A stretch of DNA of 64,000 bases from Poseidonibacter lekithochrous (GTDB lineage: Bacteria; Campylobacterota; Campylobacteria; Campylobacterales; Arcobacteraceae). The stretch covers positions 1 to 64,000 of the forward strand of contig NZ_JAHKQT010000013.1 in assembly GCF_018861145.1 (NCBI RefSeq). The letters are read 5' to 3'. Made by a program: the position numbers and the translations under genes. The notes below the pieces were generated by a model, which was given only the letters and a program-made list of their open reading frames with translations, had not been told where the DNA came from and searched no databases. Position 1 is the first letter of the stretch. Every line of letters begins with the position of its first letter. Below are positions 25,615 through 35,450 of this stretch, in pieces.

Positions 25615-26431
25615 TATCTTTTCCTTTTTTTAAATTCTTAATTGAAAAATTAAGAGCATCATCATCACACACTTCTATGCATCTTCCACAATTTGTACAT
25701 TCCCCATCTAAAACAGGAATAGAAGTTTTTGTAACCATATGTAAAACATGGCTTTCCGGACAAACTTCTTTACATTTCATGCACGCTGTACAATTAGGTG
25801 CATTGTGATGAACTCTAATTAAACTAAATTTACCTATTAGTGAATACGCTCCACCAAGAGGACAGATATGACCACACCAGCCATTTTTTAAAACAAATAA
25901 ATCAAAAAGAAATATTACTAGTATTGCTGCCCATCCAAAACCTAGGCCAAATATAATCCCTCTATGAACCATAGAGATAGGTGAAATAAACTCAAATGCT
26001 GTAATTCCCATTGCAAAAGAGATAACTAAACTTATAGCAATTACCCAATATCTTATATTTCTAGAAGCAGGTTGTTTTTTTTGAATTTGATTAAAACCAA
26101 ATTTTCTTCGTAAATAGTTTGCTAAATCTGTAATTATATTTACAGGACAAACCCAAGAACAAAAAGCACGACCACCAATAGTCATATAAAAAATTGTGAT
26201 GATTAAAGCACCTATTATAATATCAATTGATATCACTGCACCAGCTGCAAACATTTGTAATACAGCATATGGATCACTAAGAGGAATAATTCCTGCTAAT
26301 AGTGATGAAGATAAATTTCCTGTAAGAAAATTTATTCCATATACATTTGCTATTACATATAGAACCATAATTAAAACCTGTGAGATTCTTCTAGCTATTA
26401 AGAATCTATATTTATCTAATAATGTTTTCAT
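25601..26431 (-). CDS. napH: NapH, membrane quinol dehydrogenase subunit
   Basis: This 276-residue protein has about four TM helices, a CSWVCPVN motif in the second half of the membrane part, and two C-terminal [4Fe-4S] motifs (CTACMKCKEVCP, CTNCGRCIEVC). With NapG it is thought to oxidise menaquinol in place of NapC, which is absent here. It shares one base with the end of napG. Confidence 0.94.
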   Translation of the reverse strand: MKTLLDKYRFLIARRISQVLIMVLYVIANVYGINFLTGNLSSSLLAGIIPLSDPYAVLQMFAAGAVISIDIIIGALIITIFYMTIGGRAFCSWVCPVNIITDLANYLRRKFGFNQIQKKQPASRNIRYWVIAISLVISFAMGITAFEFISPISMVHRGIIFGLGFGWAAILVIFLFDLFVLKNGWCGHICPLGGAYSLIGKFSLIRVHHNAPNCTACMKCKEVCPESHVLHMVTKTSIPVLDGECTNCGRCIEVCDDDALNFSIKNLKKGKDNEVR

Positions 26432-27234
26432 TAGTATAAATCCTCCATTGAACTATTTAAAGAATCTAATGCAGAATCTTTACTAATTTCAGTTCTTGTT
26501 TTTTCATTTGTTGCGTTTTCAAGTCTTTTTTCATCATTTTTGTCCCAGCCCTTGATATAATAATCACCGGCTTTACCTTCTGCTATTTCTCGTGGAAGTA
26601 CGAAGATTGCTGCTTTATCAGTTACACAAGCTTTTTCACACATTCCACAGCCAGTACATACGTCTGCATGTACAACTGGTTTTAAAAATGCATGTTTACC
26701 TGTTCTTTCATTCTTAGTGTATTCAATGCTAATTGCTTCTCCTAATAAAGGACAAGCTCTATAACAAGCATCACATTGAATTCCCCAAAAAGCAATACAA
26801 CTATTATCATCAATAACTGCGACACCCATGTCTGCTTTGTTTATATCTAACTCTTTCTTATCATTTTGTACTGAGAAAATATCAAGTGCATCTGTAGGAC
26901 ATACAGGAACACAAGGAATATCAGGACACATATAACAAGGAATATCTCTTGGCTCAAAAAATGGAGTTCCAAGAGGTTTATTATCACCTGGTTTTGCAAG
27001 TTTTAGTGTATCAAAAGGACATGCTTCTACGCACATACCACATTTTATACATGTACGCAAAAAGTCTTCTTCTTCAAGAGCACCTGGAGGTCTTAGTATT
27101 AGTTTAGTAGCTGTTACTTCACTAACATACGCACTCCAAGTTAGACCTCCTAAAATTGCAAGACCTGTAGCTCTTGCAATAGTTAGGAAAAATCTTCTTC
27201 TATCACTTATATGACTTTTTTTACCAGTATTCAT
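26431..27234 (-). CDS. napG: NapG, Tat-exported ferredoxin-type quinol dehydrogenase subunit
   Basis: This 267-residue protein has a Tat signal (DRRRFFLTIARA) and four [4Fe-4S] motifs (CIKCGMCVEACP; CYMCPDIPCVPVCP; CDACYRACP; CTGCGMCEKAC). It works with NapH to deliver electrons to NapB/NapA on the periplasmic side. It lies 18 bases after napA. Confidence 0.94.
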   Translation of the reverse strand: MNTGKKSHISDRRRFFLTIARATGLAILGGLTWSAYVSEVTATKLILRPPGALEEEDFLRTCIKCGMCVEACPFDTLKLAKPGDNKPLGTPFFEPRDIPCYMCPDIPCVPVCPTDALDIFSVQNDKKELDINKADMGVAVIDDNSCIAFWGIQCDACYRACPLLGEAISIEYTKNERTGKHAFLKPVVHADVCTGCGMCEKACVTDKAAIFVLPREIAEGKAGDYYIKGWDKNDEKRLENATNEKTRTEISKDSALDSLNSSMEDLY

Positions 27235-27252
27235 TTTTGACTCTTTCTTTAA

Positions 27253-30057
27253 TTACGCTTTATAAATTTTAACTGCACATTTTTTAAAGTCAGTTTGGAA
27301 CGATTGTGGACAAGTATAATCAGCACATACTTTGTTGATAAATACTTTTTCATCAAACCATGGTACAAATACTAAACCTTTTGAAGGTCTATTTCTTCCT
27401 CTTGTTTCAACTCTTGCTTTAACTTTTCCACGTCTTGATTCAACCCATGCTAAAGCACCTTGTTTAACACCATATTTCTTAGCATCTTCAGGATGCATAT
27501 AACATAAGGCTTCAGGAACTGCTCTATAAAGTTCAGGAACTCTCATCGTCATAGTACCTGAGTGCCAGTGTTCTAAAACTCTACCTGTACTTAACCATAC
27601 TGGGTATCTTTCATCTGGCATTTCAGGTGCATCCATATAAGGACGAGCAAAAATCTTAGCTTTGTTTTTTAAAGATTTTTTATTTTTATCTGTAATACCT
27701 TTTAAATCACCTTGAGCTAATGCTTTAGCAAGTGTTCCATAGAATGCAAAATCTGTTCCAGGTTTTCCATATTTTTTAGCATATGGATCGTATTTAGTAT
27801 TAAATCTCCATTGAGTTTCTTTACCATCAACAACTGGCCATTTAAGTCCTCTTACTTTGTGATAAGTATCGAAGTCAGCTAAATCATGTGCATGTCCTCT
27901 TCCGAATTCTGCATACTCTTCAAATAAGTATTTTTGAATAAAGAATCCATATCCTTTAAATACTTTTCCATCAGAACCAATAATATTTCTTGAATCACCA
28001 ATTGCATCAGTATTGTCATATCCAGCTTGAATTGGATCTTCTAAATCAATTTTGTAAGATTTAGCTTTTTTATTTGCGAATAAGATTTCATACATAGTTG
28101 TATTTTCATCGTATCCCATTTTTTTAGCTTCAGCTGTAACGTCTGCTAATTTTTTACCGTTTCTTAGAGTTGATGCACCCCATAAATCTTTAACCGTAAA
28201 TCTTTTTGAAAGTTCAACCCATTGCCATGTATCAGACATTGCATCACCTACTGGCAATACTTGTTGTCTCCAATGTTGAGTTCTTCTTTCTGCATTTCCA
28301 TAAGCTCCCCATTTTTCATAAATCATTGCAGATGGTAGGATAAGGTCAGAAACTTTTGCTGAAATACCAGGGTATCCATCAGAAGTTACAATAAAGTTAT
28401 CCATTTCTCTTGCTGCTTTAATCCAGTGAGATGCTGATGCAGTATCTTGGTAAGGATTACATACATTTACCCATGCAAATTTAATAACACCATCTTCAAT
28501 ATCTCTATGGATTTTCATGATGTGTTGATTTCCAATAGGATTTAGTGTTCCATTTGGAATTTTCCATGCATTTTCAGTAATTTTTCTATGCTTAGGATTT
28601 GCTACCATCATATCAGCTGGTAATCTATGACAGAATGTTCCAACTTCTCTTGCAGTTCCACAAGCAGATGGTTGACCTGTTAATGAGAATGCACCAGAAC
28701 CTGGTTTAGCTTGTTTATTCAATAAGAAGTGAACATTGTATGCTAATGTATTAACCCAAGTTCCTCTTGTATGTTGGTTCATACCCATAGTCCAGAAAGA
28801 TACTACTTTTCTATTTTTTTCAATATATAAACTTGCCATTTCTTTGATTTTTTTCATAAAATCAGCATCTGATTCATCAGGATTACCTTTTGAAACTTGA
28901 GTTGTATATTCAGCTGTATATGGCTCTAAGAATTTTTTATACTCTTCAAATGAAATTTCCCAGTGTTTTAAACCAGAATTTTTATTAACCATTACATCAC
29001 CTTCTTTATAACCATAAGGTGCAAGTGCAGGGGCTTCATCTTTAGAAACTACTTTTTTCATTTCTTTTGAAATTGTTTCCATTTCAAGATCAGTATATTT
29101 ACCATCTTTAATTGATTTTTCATCAGATCTTCTCATTCCATAACCCATATTAACAGGTGATGCTGCGAATACGATATGTTCTTTAACAAAATCCCAATCA
29201 ATTGATTCTGGATGATTATAAACAATTTCTCTAGCAATATAATTCCATAATGCTAAATCTGAATTAGGTTTGAAAATAATTTCAGTATCAGCTATATCAG
29301 AAGTTCTATGTCTATATGTAGAAAGGTTGATAATTTTTACATTTTTAGGATCTGATAATTTTCTATCAGTAACTCTTGACCATAAAATAGGATGCATTTC
29401 TGCCATGTTAGAACCCCAAGTTACGATAGTATCAGTTAATTCGATATCATCATAACATCCAGATGGTTCATCAATTCCAAAAGTTTGGTAGAAACCAACA
29501 ACTGCAGATGCCATACAGTGTCTAGCATTTGGATCAAAAGCATTTGATCTGAATCCACCTTTCATCATTTTCTGAGCAGCGTATCCTTCCATAACAGTAT
29601 ATTGTCCTGATGCAAATACACCAACACCTTCTGGACCTGAATGCTTAAGTGCTTTTTTGATATTTAATTCCATCTCATCAAAAGCTCTTTCCCAAGAAAC
29701 AGGTGCGAAGTTACCTTTTTTATCAAAGTTACCTTTTGAATCTACTCTTAATAATGGTTGCTTTAATCTATCAGCTCCATACATAATTTTAGCATTAAAA
29801 TAACCCTTAATACAGTTAAGACCTCTATTTACAGGGGCTGCAGGATCACCTTTTACGGCAACAATTTTACCAGCTTTTGTAGCAAGCATAATTCCACATC
29901 CAGTTCCACAGAAACGACAAGCTGCCTTATCCCATCTCCATCCACCTTCTGCTGCATTTGCTTTTGCAGCTAATTCTGCTGGTACAGTCATACCAACTGC
30001 TGCTGCTGCTGATGCTGCTGCTGAGCTTTTTAGAAAATCTCTTCTTGATAGCGACAT
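27253..30057 (-). CDS. napA: NapA, periplasmic nitrate reductase catalytic subunit
   Basis: This 934-residue protein contains Mo-bis-MGD and a [4Fe-4S] cluster and reduces nitrate to nitrite in the periplasm. It has a Tat signal (SRRDFLK, residues 4-10), cluster ligands Cys47, Cys50, Cys54 and Cys82, and the Mo-ligand Cys181 in ARHCMAS. The start is the ATG at 30057 behind AAAGGAG; a TTG 18 bases upstream is also in frame but lies before the ribosome site. It is the first gene of napAGHBFLD. A TTGAT-N4-GTCAA activator site is centred at -41.5 from the predicted transcription start. Confidence 0.97.
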   Translation of the reverse strand: MSLSRRDFLKSSAAASAAAAVGMTVPAELAAKANAAEGGWRWDKAACRFCGTGCGIMLATKAGKIVAVKGDPAAPVNRGLNCIKGYFNAKIMYGADRLKQPLLRVDSKGNFDKKGNFAPVSWERAFDEMELNIKKALKHSGPEGVGVFASGQYTVMEGYAAQKMMKGGFRSNAFDPNARHCMASAVVGFYQTFGIDEPSGCYDDIELTDTIVTWGSNMAEMHPILWSRVTDRKLSDPKNVKIINLSTYRHRTSDIADTEIIFKPNSDLALWNYIAREIVYNHPESIDWDFVKEHIVFAASPVNMGYGMRRSDEKSIKDGKYTDLEMETISKEMKKVVSKDEAPALAPYGYKEGDVMVNKNSGLKHWEISFEEYKKFLEPYTAEYTTQVSKGNPDESDADFMKKIKEMASLYIEKNRKVVSFWTMGMNQHTRGTWVNTLAYNVHFLLNKQAKPGSGAFSLTGQPSACGTAREVGTFCHRLPADMMVANPKHRKITENAWKIPNGTLNPIGNQHIMKIHRDIEDGVIKFAWVNVCNPYQDTASASHWIKAAREMDNFIVTSDGYPGISAKVSDLILPSAMIYEKWGAYGNAERRTQHWRQQVLPVGDAMSDTWQWVELSKRFTVKDLWGASTLRNGKKLADVTAEAKKMGYDENTTMYEILFANKKAKSYKIDLEDPIQAGYDNTDAIGDSRNIIGSDGKVFKGYGFFIQKYLFEEYAEFGRGHAHDLADFDTYHKVRGLKWPVVDGKETQWRFNTKYDPYAKKYGKPGTDFAFYGTLAKALAQGDLKGITDKNKKSLKNKAKIFARPYMDAPEMPDERYPVWLSTGRVLEHWHSGTMTMRVPELYRAVPEALCYMHPEDAKKYGVKQGALAWVESRRGKVKARVETRGRNRPSKGLVFVPWFDEKVFINKVCADYTCPQSFQTDFKKCAVKIYKA

Positions 30058-30094
30058 ATTTTCTCCTTTAATCAAGTTAATGTTTTACCTTGAA

Positions 30095-30100
30095 ATTATA
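30095..30100 (-). promoter_or_regulatory. -10 element (TATAAT on -) of the nap operon
   Basis: TATAAT on the minus strand would place +1 near 30088, which puts the Crp/Fnr-type site at 30123-30136 at exactly -41.5. Confidence 0.7.
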
Positions 30101-30122
30101 TCAATTTTAGAAAGAGTTACTG

Positions 30123-30136
30123 TTGATTAACGTCAA
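30123..30136. promoter_or_regulatory. Crp/Fnr-type site (TTGAT-TAAC-GTCAA) for nap
   Basis: The sequence matches the TTGAT-N4-ATCAA Fnr/Nnr consensus at 9 of 10 positions. With the minus-strand TATAAT at 30095-30100 it has class II spacing. Two Crp/Fnr genes in the window carry the matching E-x-x-S-R recognition helix. Confidence 0.72.
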
Positions 30137-30261
30137 GTAATTTAAGTTTTAATTAAGATAAAAATTATCCTATTTAAAAGAAGTCCCATATTTTGGTTGT
30201 TATAATAGTTTATTAGAAAATAAAATTAAATATATTTTTTTAATTAAATAAATTATTTAAC

Positions 30262-30275
30262 TTGATTTATATCAT
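30262..30275. promoter_or_regulatory. Crp/Fnr-type site (TTGAT-TTAT-ATCAT) for the TrpD2-like gene
   Basis: The site matches the Fnr/Nnr consensus at 9 of 10 positions. TAATAT at 30298-30303 gives +1 near 30310, so the site is centred at -41.5 for the + strand gene at 30332. Confidence 0.68.
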
Positions 30276-30331
30276 GTAAGAGGAAAAATATTTAAGATAA
30301 TATTTAATGATAAATAATCTAAGGAAATAAA

Positions 30332-31225
30332 ATGGCTTTTCATGAATATATTAGGGCAGTTGGAACTGGACCCAAATCAAATAGAGAGTTAACAAAAAAT
30401 GAAATGGAAGATGCAATGGAATGCATTCTTAATCAAAGTGTTCATTCAGAACAAATTGCTGCATTTTTATTAGGTTGGAGAGTTAGACTTGAAACAAATG
30501 CTGAATTAAAAACTTCATTTGAAGTATGTGAAAAATATATAAAAAGAAAAACTATAGAAAATTCAATTGAATTAGGTTATCCCTTTGATGGAAAAGCTGA
30601 TAATCCATATATATTACCTTTAGTTGCAAAATATTTAAAAAAGTTTGATTTAAATATAGTTGTAAGTGGTGATGAATTACAACCTGCAAAAAATGGTTTA
30701 ACTTTAAAACAATTACATGAAAATATTGAATTTGAAGATAATATTCATTATTTCGATAGAGCAGATTATTTTAAAGAATTAAGTAATCTTACAAAAATCA
30801 GAAATATTTTAGGTCTTAGAACAGCTTTTAATACAATAGAAAAACTATTAAATCCAGGAAACTCAAAATACGCAGTGAATGCAGCTTTTCATAAACCATA
30901 TGTTGTAAAATATAATGAATTATTTGGTGAAAATTATGACCATTTGGTGATTGTAAAAGGGAATGAAGGTACACCTGAAATCTTCTCAAAGTGTAAATAT
31001 TGGCTAAATAACAATGGTGAAATTAGCGAACATTTAATAGATCCTGAATATTTCGGAATAAAGTATAAAAAATCTACTTCTATTATAAGTAAAAAAGATT
31101 CTTTAAATATGACAAAAAATCCAAGTTCTGATTTTGAAAAACTTGCAAAGTTAAATGCTGCAATGTTTTTAATAGCTTCAAAAAAATCTAGTGATATTAA
31201 AGAAGCTTATGAGATGATTGATTAA
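30332..31225 (+). CDS. TrpD2/YbiB-like anthranilate phosphoribosyltransferase-fold protein, paralog 1
   Basis: This 297-residue protein has the N-terminal helical domain of the PRTase class III family (GTGPKSNRELTKNE; AFLLGWRVRLETN). The anthranilate-PRTase GTGGD-type phosphate loop is replaced by YPFDGKADNP, so tryptophan synthesis is not expected. TrpD2/YbiB proteins bind nucleic acids and have no proven reaction. It is divergent from napA and has its own Crp/Fnr-type promoter. The 56896 gene is a close paralog with the same order of motifs (GLRTAFNTIEKLLNPG versus GLRTVFNTVEKLLNPG). It converges with the XRE gene, the stops overlapping by 4 bases. Confidence 0.8.
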   Translation: MAFHEYIRAVGTGPKSNRELTKNEMEDAMECILNQSVHSEQIAAFLLGWRVRLETNAELKTSFEVCEKYIKRKTIENSIELGYPFDGKADNPYILPLVAKYLKKFDLNIVVSGDELQPAKNGLTLKQLHENIEFEDNIHYFDRADYFKELSNLTKIRNILGLRTAFNTIEKLLNPGNSKYAVNAAFHKPYVVKYNELFGENYDHLVIVKGNEGTPEIFSKCKYWLNNNGEISEHLIDPEYFGIKYKKSTSIISKKDSLNMTKNPSSDFEKLAKLNAAMFLIASKKSSDIKEAYEMID

Positions 31226-31794
31226 ATAGTTATAGGAGTTATTGCAGAAATATAAGAAGCCTTTTTAGGGCTCCTATTTTCAATTTTATGTGGAATTTGA
31301 AGAGAAAATCTAATAGAATCTCTTTTTTGAAGTATATGCTCATTTTTATTTAAAGTAATTATTATTTCTCCATCTAGTACATATATACAATGTTCACCTT
31401 TTGTATTTGATACAGCTTCTTCACAATTCCGATTTGGTGATAATCTTACTAAAGTAAATTCTATATCTCCTTGTAAATCTGGTACTAATAATTCGCAATT
31501 ATATGATGAGTCTGGAAAAGATATTTTTTTTCTATTCATTTTTCTTACTATATATTCTGCTTCATTATGTACAATTAGATTTTCTTCATCCTCTTTAAAT
31601 AATTCTGCTAATGTTGTATCTAAAACTTTAGCAATTTTTCGTAAGGTTTCAACTGAACCTTGGGTTAAATCATTTTCAAGTTGAGATAACATTCCAACAG
31701 AAATTTTTGCCATATGAGCTAATTCTTTTGCGTTCATATCTTTTTGAATTCTTAAATTTTTTATTTTTTTTCCAAGGCTTAATTCTGTTGTCAT
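31222..31794 (-). CDS. XRE-type regulator with C-terminal cupin domain
   Basis: This 190-residue protein has a helix-turn-helix (~8-62; MNAKELAHMAKISVGMLSQLEND) and a cupin sensor domain (~105-185). HTH-cupin regulators usually sense amino acids or polyamines and control adjacent transport or catabolic genes. It is divergent from the LysE exporter, and an ATCAAA-N7-TTTGAT inverted repeat lies between them. Confidence 0.88.
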   Translation of the reverse strand: MTTELSLGKKIKNLRIQKDMNAKELAHMAKISVGMLSQLENDLTQGSVETLRKIAKVLDTTLAELFKEDEENLIVHNEAEYIVRKMNRKKISFPDSSYNCELLVPDLQGDIEFTLVRLSPNRNCEEAVSNTKGEHCIYVLDGEIIITLNKNEHILQKRDSIRFSLQIPHKIENRSPKKASYISAITPITI

Positions 31795-31830
31795 AGCTTA
31801 CCTTTTTTACTTAATATTATATTTTAGATT

Positions 31831-31849
31831 ATCAAAAGTGTTCTTTGAT
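31831..31849. promoter_or_regulatory. Inverted repeat between XRE-cupin and LysE genes, candidate operator
   Basis: ATCAAA and TTTGAT are separated by seven bases and lie upstream of a TATAAT (31883-31888) serving the LysE gene. The symmetry and position fit binding by the divergent XRE regulator. Confidence 0.45.
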
Positions 31850-31882
31850 TTTAATATATTAATACTTTTATCCTCTTTTGTA

Positions 31883-31888
31883 TATAAT
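31883..31888 (+). promoter_or_regulatory. -10 element (TATAAT) of the LysE-type gene
   Basis: A consensus hexamer lies 22 bases before the TTG start, with the inverted repeat 34-52 bases upstream. Confidence 0.5.
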
Positions 31889-31909
31889 CTTTTCTTTTAA
31901 AGGATTATT

Positions 31910-32536
31910 TTGGATTTTGTAAATTTTGCACTGCTTGCTGTTTTTATACCTACTTTTTTTGTTGTTTCAATTACACCTGGAATGTGTATGACACTTTCAC
32001 TTAGTATGGGAATGAGTATTGGCTTAAAGAAAACATTTTATATGATGTATGGTGAGCTAATAGGTGTTGGATTAGTTGCCACATCTTCAGTTATTGGAGT
32101 TGCAACTATAATGCTTCAATACCCAACAATATTTTTAGTTTTAAAATATGCTGGTGGAGCTTATTTAATGTATCTTGGAATTCAAATGTGGTTATCACGT
32201 GGAAAAATGGCATTAAATTTAGAAAAGTGTGATTATAATGTTTCTAAAAAAAGTTTGGCCATTCAAGGTTTTGTAACAGCAATTGCAAATCCAAAAGGTT
32301 GGGCATTCTTTATAGCTCTTCTTCCTCCTTTTATAGATGATAGTTTACCAATGACTTCACAACTAATAGTTTTAATATTTATGATTTTAATCTTAGAGTT
32401 TGCATGTTTAGTTATCTATGCAACAGGTGGTAAAACATTACGTAAATTATTACAAAATAGTTCAAATGTTAGATTAGTAAATAAAGTAGCTGGTACTTTA
32501 ATGATGGTAATTGGAATTTGGTTAGCAACTAGTTAA
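31910..32536 (+). CDS. LysE/RhtB-family amino-acid exporter
   Basis: This 208-residue protein has about six TM helices and the family motif SITPGMCMTLSLSMGMS near the N-terminus (~24-40), with IANPKGWAFF at ~125. It would export an amino acid or derivative. The start codon appears to be TTG behind AAAGGA; the next ATG would cut into the first helix. The divergent XRE-cupin gene is the likely regulator. Confidence 0.88.
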   Translation: MDFVNFALLAVFIPTFFVVSITPGMCMTLSLSMGMSIGLKKTFYMMYGELIGVGLVATSSVIGVATIMLQYPTIFLVLKYAGGAYLMYLGIQMWLSRGKMALNLEKCDYNVSKKSLAIQGFVTAIANPKGWAFFIALLPPFIDDSLPMTSQLIVLIFMILILEFACLVIYATGGKTLRKLLQNSSNVRLVNKVAGTLMMVIGIWLATS

Positions 32537-32585
32537 TGTAATGAATATAGATGTATACTTCTCTTATTACTTTATGGAGAAAGAT

Positions 32586-33149
32586 ATGCAATTAAAAATA
32601 GCCCAATTAAAAGATATAGACAATATATTAAAATTACATGCAAAATACCAACTAGCAACAATAAAAGAAGAAGATAAAAAAGACGGATTTGTTACAACTG
32701 GATTCTCTTATGAGGAATTAAAAGATATTATAGAGCAAGAGCGGGGGATATTCATAGCTGTTGAAGATGATATTGTTTTAGGATATGTTATGTCAGCTTC
32801 CTGGCAGTTTTGGTCTAAATGGCCAATGTTTGTTCATATGATAAAAGATTTACCAAAGTTAAACTATTTAGGACAGACTTTAAGTATAGATAACTCATAC
32901 CAATATGGACCTGTTTGTATTGATAAAAGTGTAAGAGGAAGTGGACTTCTTGAAAAACTTTTTGATTTTGCACTAGAATCTATGTCAAAAAAATATCCAA
33001 TTCTTGTAACATTTGTAAATAAGATCAATGAAAGATCATATGAAGCTCATAAAAGAAAGTTAGGTCTTGATGTAATTCAAGAGTTTGAATTCAATAGTAA
33101 TAATTATTATGAAATGGTATATGATACTTCAAAAAGAGTACAGTATTAG
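32586..33149 (+). CDS. GNAT-family N-acetyltransferase
   Basis: This 187-residue protein starts at the ATG at 32586, which has GGAG 7 bases upstream; an in-frame ATG at 32541 lacks one. The fold markers are an N-terminal LKIAQLKDIDNILKLH, the IFIAVEDDIVLGYVMS strand pair, and an acetyl-CoA loop VRGSGLLEKLF. The substrate is unknown. It follows the LysE gene by 49 bases. Confidence 0.82.
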   Translation: MQLKIAQLKDIDNILKLHAKYQLATIKEEDKKDGFVTTGFSYEELKDIIEQERGIFIAVEDDIVLGYVMSASWQFWSKWPMFVHMIKDLPKLNYLGQTLSIDNSYQYGPVCIDKSVRGSGLLEKLFDFALESMSKKYPILVTFVNKINERSYEAHKRKLGLDVIQEFEFNSNNYYEMVYDTSKRVQY

Positions 33150-33168
33150 TTTTTTTAGTTATTTTATA

Positions 33169-33196
33169 GAAGAGAAAGTCTTATAGACTTCTCTTC
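33169..33196. terminator. Hairpin between convergent GNAT and chemoreceptor genes
   Basis: GAAGAGAAAGTCT pairs with AGACTTCTCTTC (one bulge) around a short loop. It overlaps the 3' end of the chemoreceptor gene and can serve both strands. Confidence 0.45.
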
Positions 33197-35427
33197 CCTT
33201 CAAAGTTATTTTTATTTACACTTTCAACTACACCTTGAGCAATCTTATTTGTATTCATTGAAATAGAGTTTGTTTTATTTGCAATTTCTGCATTTTCTTG
33301 AGTAAATCTATCTAATCCATTAATATTATCACTAATTAAGTTCATACCTTGTGTTTGTTCTTTTGCTGCATTAGTTACATCAGTTATAAGTTTATTTGTC
33401 TCATTTATTTTATCTTCTAATTCTTCAAACCCAGAAATCATTTTAGAACTGATTTCTTTACCTTCTTTGGTCTGCATTGTTGCGGATTCAACTAAATTTT
33501 TTATCTCTTGTGCAGCTTCAGCACTTCTTGCTGCAAGATTTCTTACTTCTTGTGCAACAACTGCAAAACCTTTTCCAGCTTCTCCAGCTGTTGCTGCTTC
33601 AACTGCTGCATTTAATGATAAAATATTTGTTTGAAATGCAATTTGGTCAATTACGGAAATAGCTTCATTAATTGTTTGTACTTTTTCATTAATTTCATCC
33701 ATTGATATAACAGTTTTGTTTGCTAAGTTTTTACCTTCTTGTGAAGAGTTTTTTGTATTTGAAGATACTATAAACATTTCTTGTGTTTTTTGACTCGTTT
33801 GGTTTATATTATCTGATATTTCAGTTATTGATGCAGCTATTTCTTCTAAAGAAGCAGCTTGGTTATTTGCATTCTGGTTTAAAGTATTTACATTTTGTGA
33901 TAGTTTTGTTGAACTCTCTTCTAGTTGTATACCATCAGTTTGATTATCGATTAACATTTGAGTAATCATGTTATTCATAACTAAAATTTCATTTCCAATT
34001 TTACCGCAAGTATTTGAATCTAATTTTTTTGTAAAATCTCTTTTTGCGTAACTAGCTAGGACATCACTTAAAATATTTATATCTTTTCCTACAAAACTTT
34101 CTAAATTTTCTAGCATTTTATTTATTAAATCTTTTAACTCATTTAATGCCTCTGTACTACAAGATAGTTGAATTCTTTTTTCTAAATGACCAGAACTTAC
34201 CTCACTAACAACATCTTTTACATTTGAAATTAACTTATTGTCTTCTGTTATATGTTTTTTAATATCTTCAATATTTTCATTGACAATATTGGCCATTCTA
34301 CCAATTTCATCATTGCTTGTAACTCTAATTTTTTCTACATTATCTTTTGATTTATTTAAATATGAGAAAAAGTCAAGAAGACCATCTTGGAATTTTTCTA
34401 TTGGATTTGAGATTACTTTATTTATTAAAATAAAGATAACACTTAATAATATAAGTGTTAAAATAATAGTAGCAATAATAAATACTTTTTGTACTTGAGT
34501 AGATATTTCTAGAAATTCATCTTGATATGAACCTGCAACAATAATCCAATTCCATTTTTCATAGTTTGCAAAGGCAACAACTTTTGTTGCACTTTTATCT
34601 TTATCTTTATATTCATAATGAATAACACCATTTCTCTTTTTTAAAATATTTTTGATAAAAGATTTATTATTCTCATCTTTTAAATCTGATATATTTTTAC
34701 CTTCAAGTGTTTTATGCAGTAATAACTTACCTTCTTCATCTAAAATATAAATATATCCAGTTTCTCCAATAACAACTTCTTTTAACTTGTCTTTTAAAGT
34801 TTCTAGTCCTTTAGTAAAATCATATCCAATATATAAAGCACCAATAATTTCATCATTTTTAATAATAGGAGAATAAACCGACATATAGTCTTTTCCTTCA
34901 ATTCTTTCTAATCCTATAAATTTTTCTTTCTTCTCAATATTTTTATAATTTTGAGTATTCTTATCTATTTTATCTAGAAGAATTCTTTCTTTTTTTTCAT
35001 TTCTTAAAGATGAAGTAATTCTTATATATTCATTTTTATCTTTTACATATATTGCAGATACTGCACCCGTTAATTCAGTAAAATGATCAACAGGATCAAA
35101 ATTTTTATTTAATCTTGAAAACCCATCATATAATGTTAATGTTTCTACTCCATTAATTTTAGTTGTTTGCGTACCTTTTTTTCTTAAATTTAAAAAAGAT
35201 TTTTCAAAAACATTCATAAGAATTAATGAATTAACTTCTAAAGAGTCATTATATATTTCAGCAGTTTGATAATAGTTCTGTACTTGTAATTGTAGATTAG
35301 ATTCTAGTTCTTTTATTAGATTTTTATTTATATTTGAAATTATAAAAGTTGTAAAAATAGTCATTAAAATTAGAATTGTAATTCCTATTAAAACAGAGAA
35401 TTTCTTATTTATTGTATTCTTTGTCAT
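33181..35427 (-). CDS. Methyl-accepting chemotaxis protein with periplasmic Cache domain
   Basis: This 748-residue protein has a TM helix (~13-33), a periplasmic Cache_3/Cache_2-type sensor (~40-310; [20 protein letters not shown]), a second TM (~315-338), a HAMP-like region, and a cytoplasmic signalling hairpin. The tip is [20 protein letters not shown] with [19 protein letters not shown]. Its neighbours (sdaA, aap transporter) suggest an amino-acid ligand, which is inference only. It lies 23 bases downstream of sdaA. Confidence 0.93.
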   Translation of the reverse strand: MTKNTINKKFSVLIGITILILMTIFTTFIISNINKNLIKELESNLQLQVQNYYQTAEIYNDSLEVNSLILMNVFEKSFLNLRKKGTQTTKINGVETLTLYDGFSRLNKNFDPVDHFTELTGAVSAIYVKDKNEYIRITSSLRNEKKERILLDKIDKNTQNYKNIEKKEKFIGLERIEGKDYMSVYSPIIKNDEIIGALYIGYDFTKGLETLKDKLKEVVIGETGYIYILDEEGKLLLHKTLEGKNISDLKDENNKSFIKNILKKRNGVIHYEYKDKDKSATKVVAFANYEKWNWIIVAGSYQDEFLEISTQVQKVFIIATIILTLILLSVIFILINKVISNPIEKFQDGLLDFFSYLNKSKDNVEKIRVTSNDEIGRMANIVNENIEDIKKHITEDNKLISNVKDVVSEVSSGHLEKRIQLSCSTEALNELKDLINKMLENLESFVGKDINILSDVLASYAKRDFTKKLDSNTCGKIGNEILVMNNMITQMLIDNQTDGIQLEESSTKLSQNVNTLNQNANNQAASLEEIAASITEISDNINQTSQKTQEMFIVSSNTKNSSQEGKNLANKTVISMDEINEKVQTINEAISVIDQIAFQTNILSLNAAVEAATAGEAGKGFAVVAQEVRNLAARSAEAAQEIKNLVESATMQTKEGKEISSKMISGFEELEDKINETNKLITDVTNAAKEQTQGMNLISDNINGLDRFTQENAEIANKTNSISMNTNKIAQGVVESVNKNNFEGKRSL

Positions 35428-35450
35428 AAAATATCCTTTTTATTTGTAAC

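Noticed and set aside
30332-31225. True anthranilate phosphoribosyltransferase (trpD)
   Set aside because: The GTGGD-type phosphate loop is missing and no tryptophan genes are adjacent; TrpD2-like is the better call.
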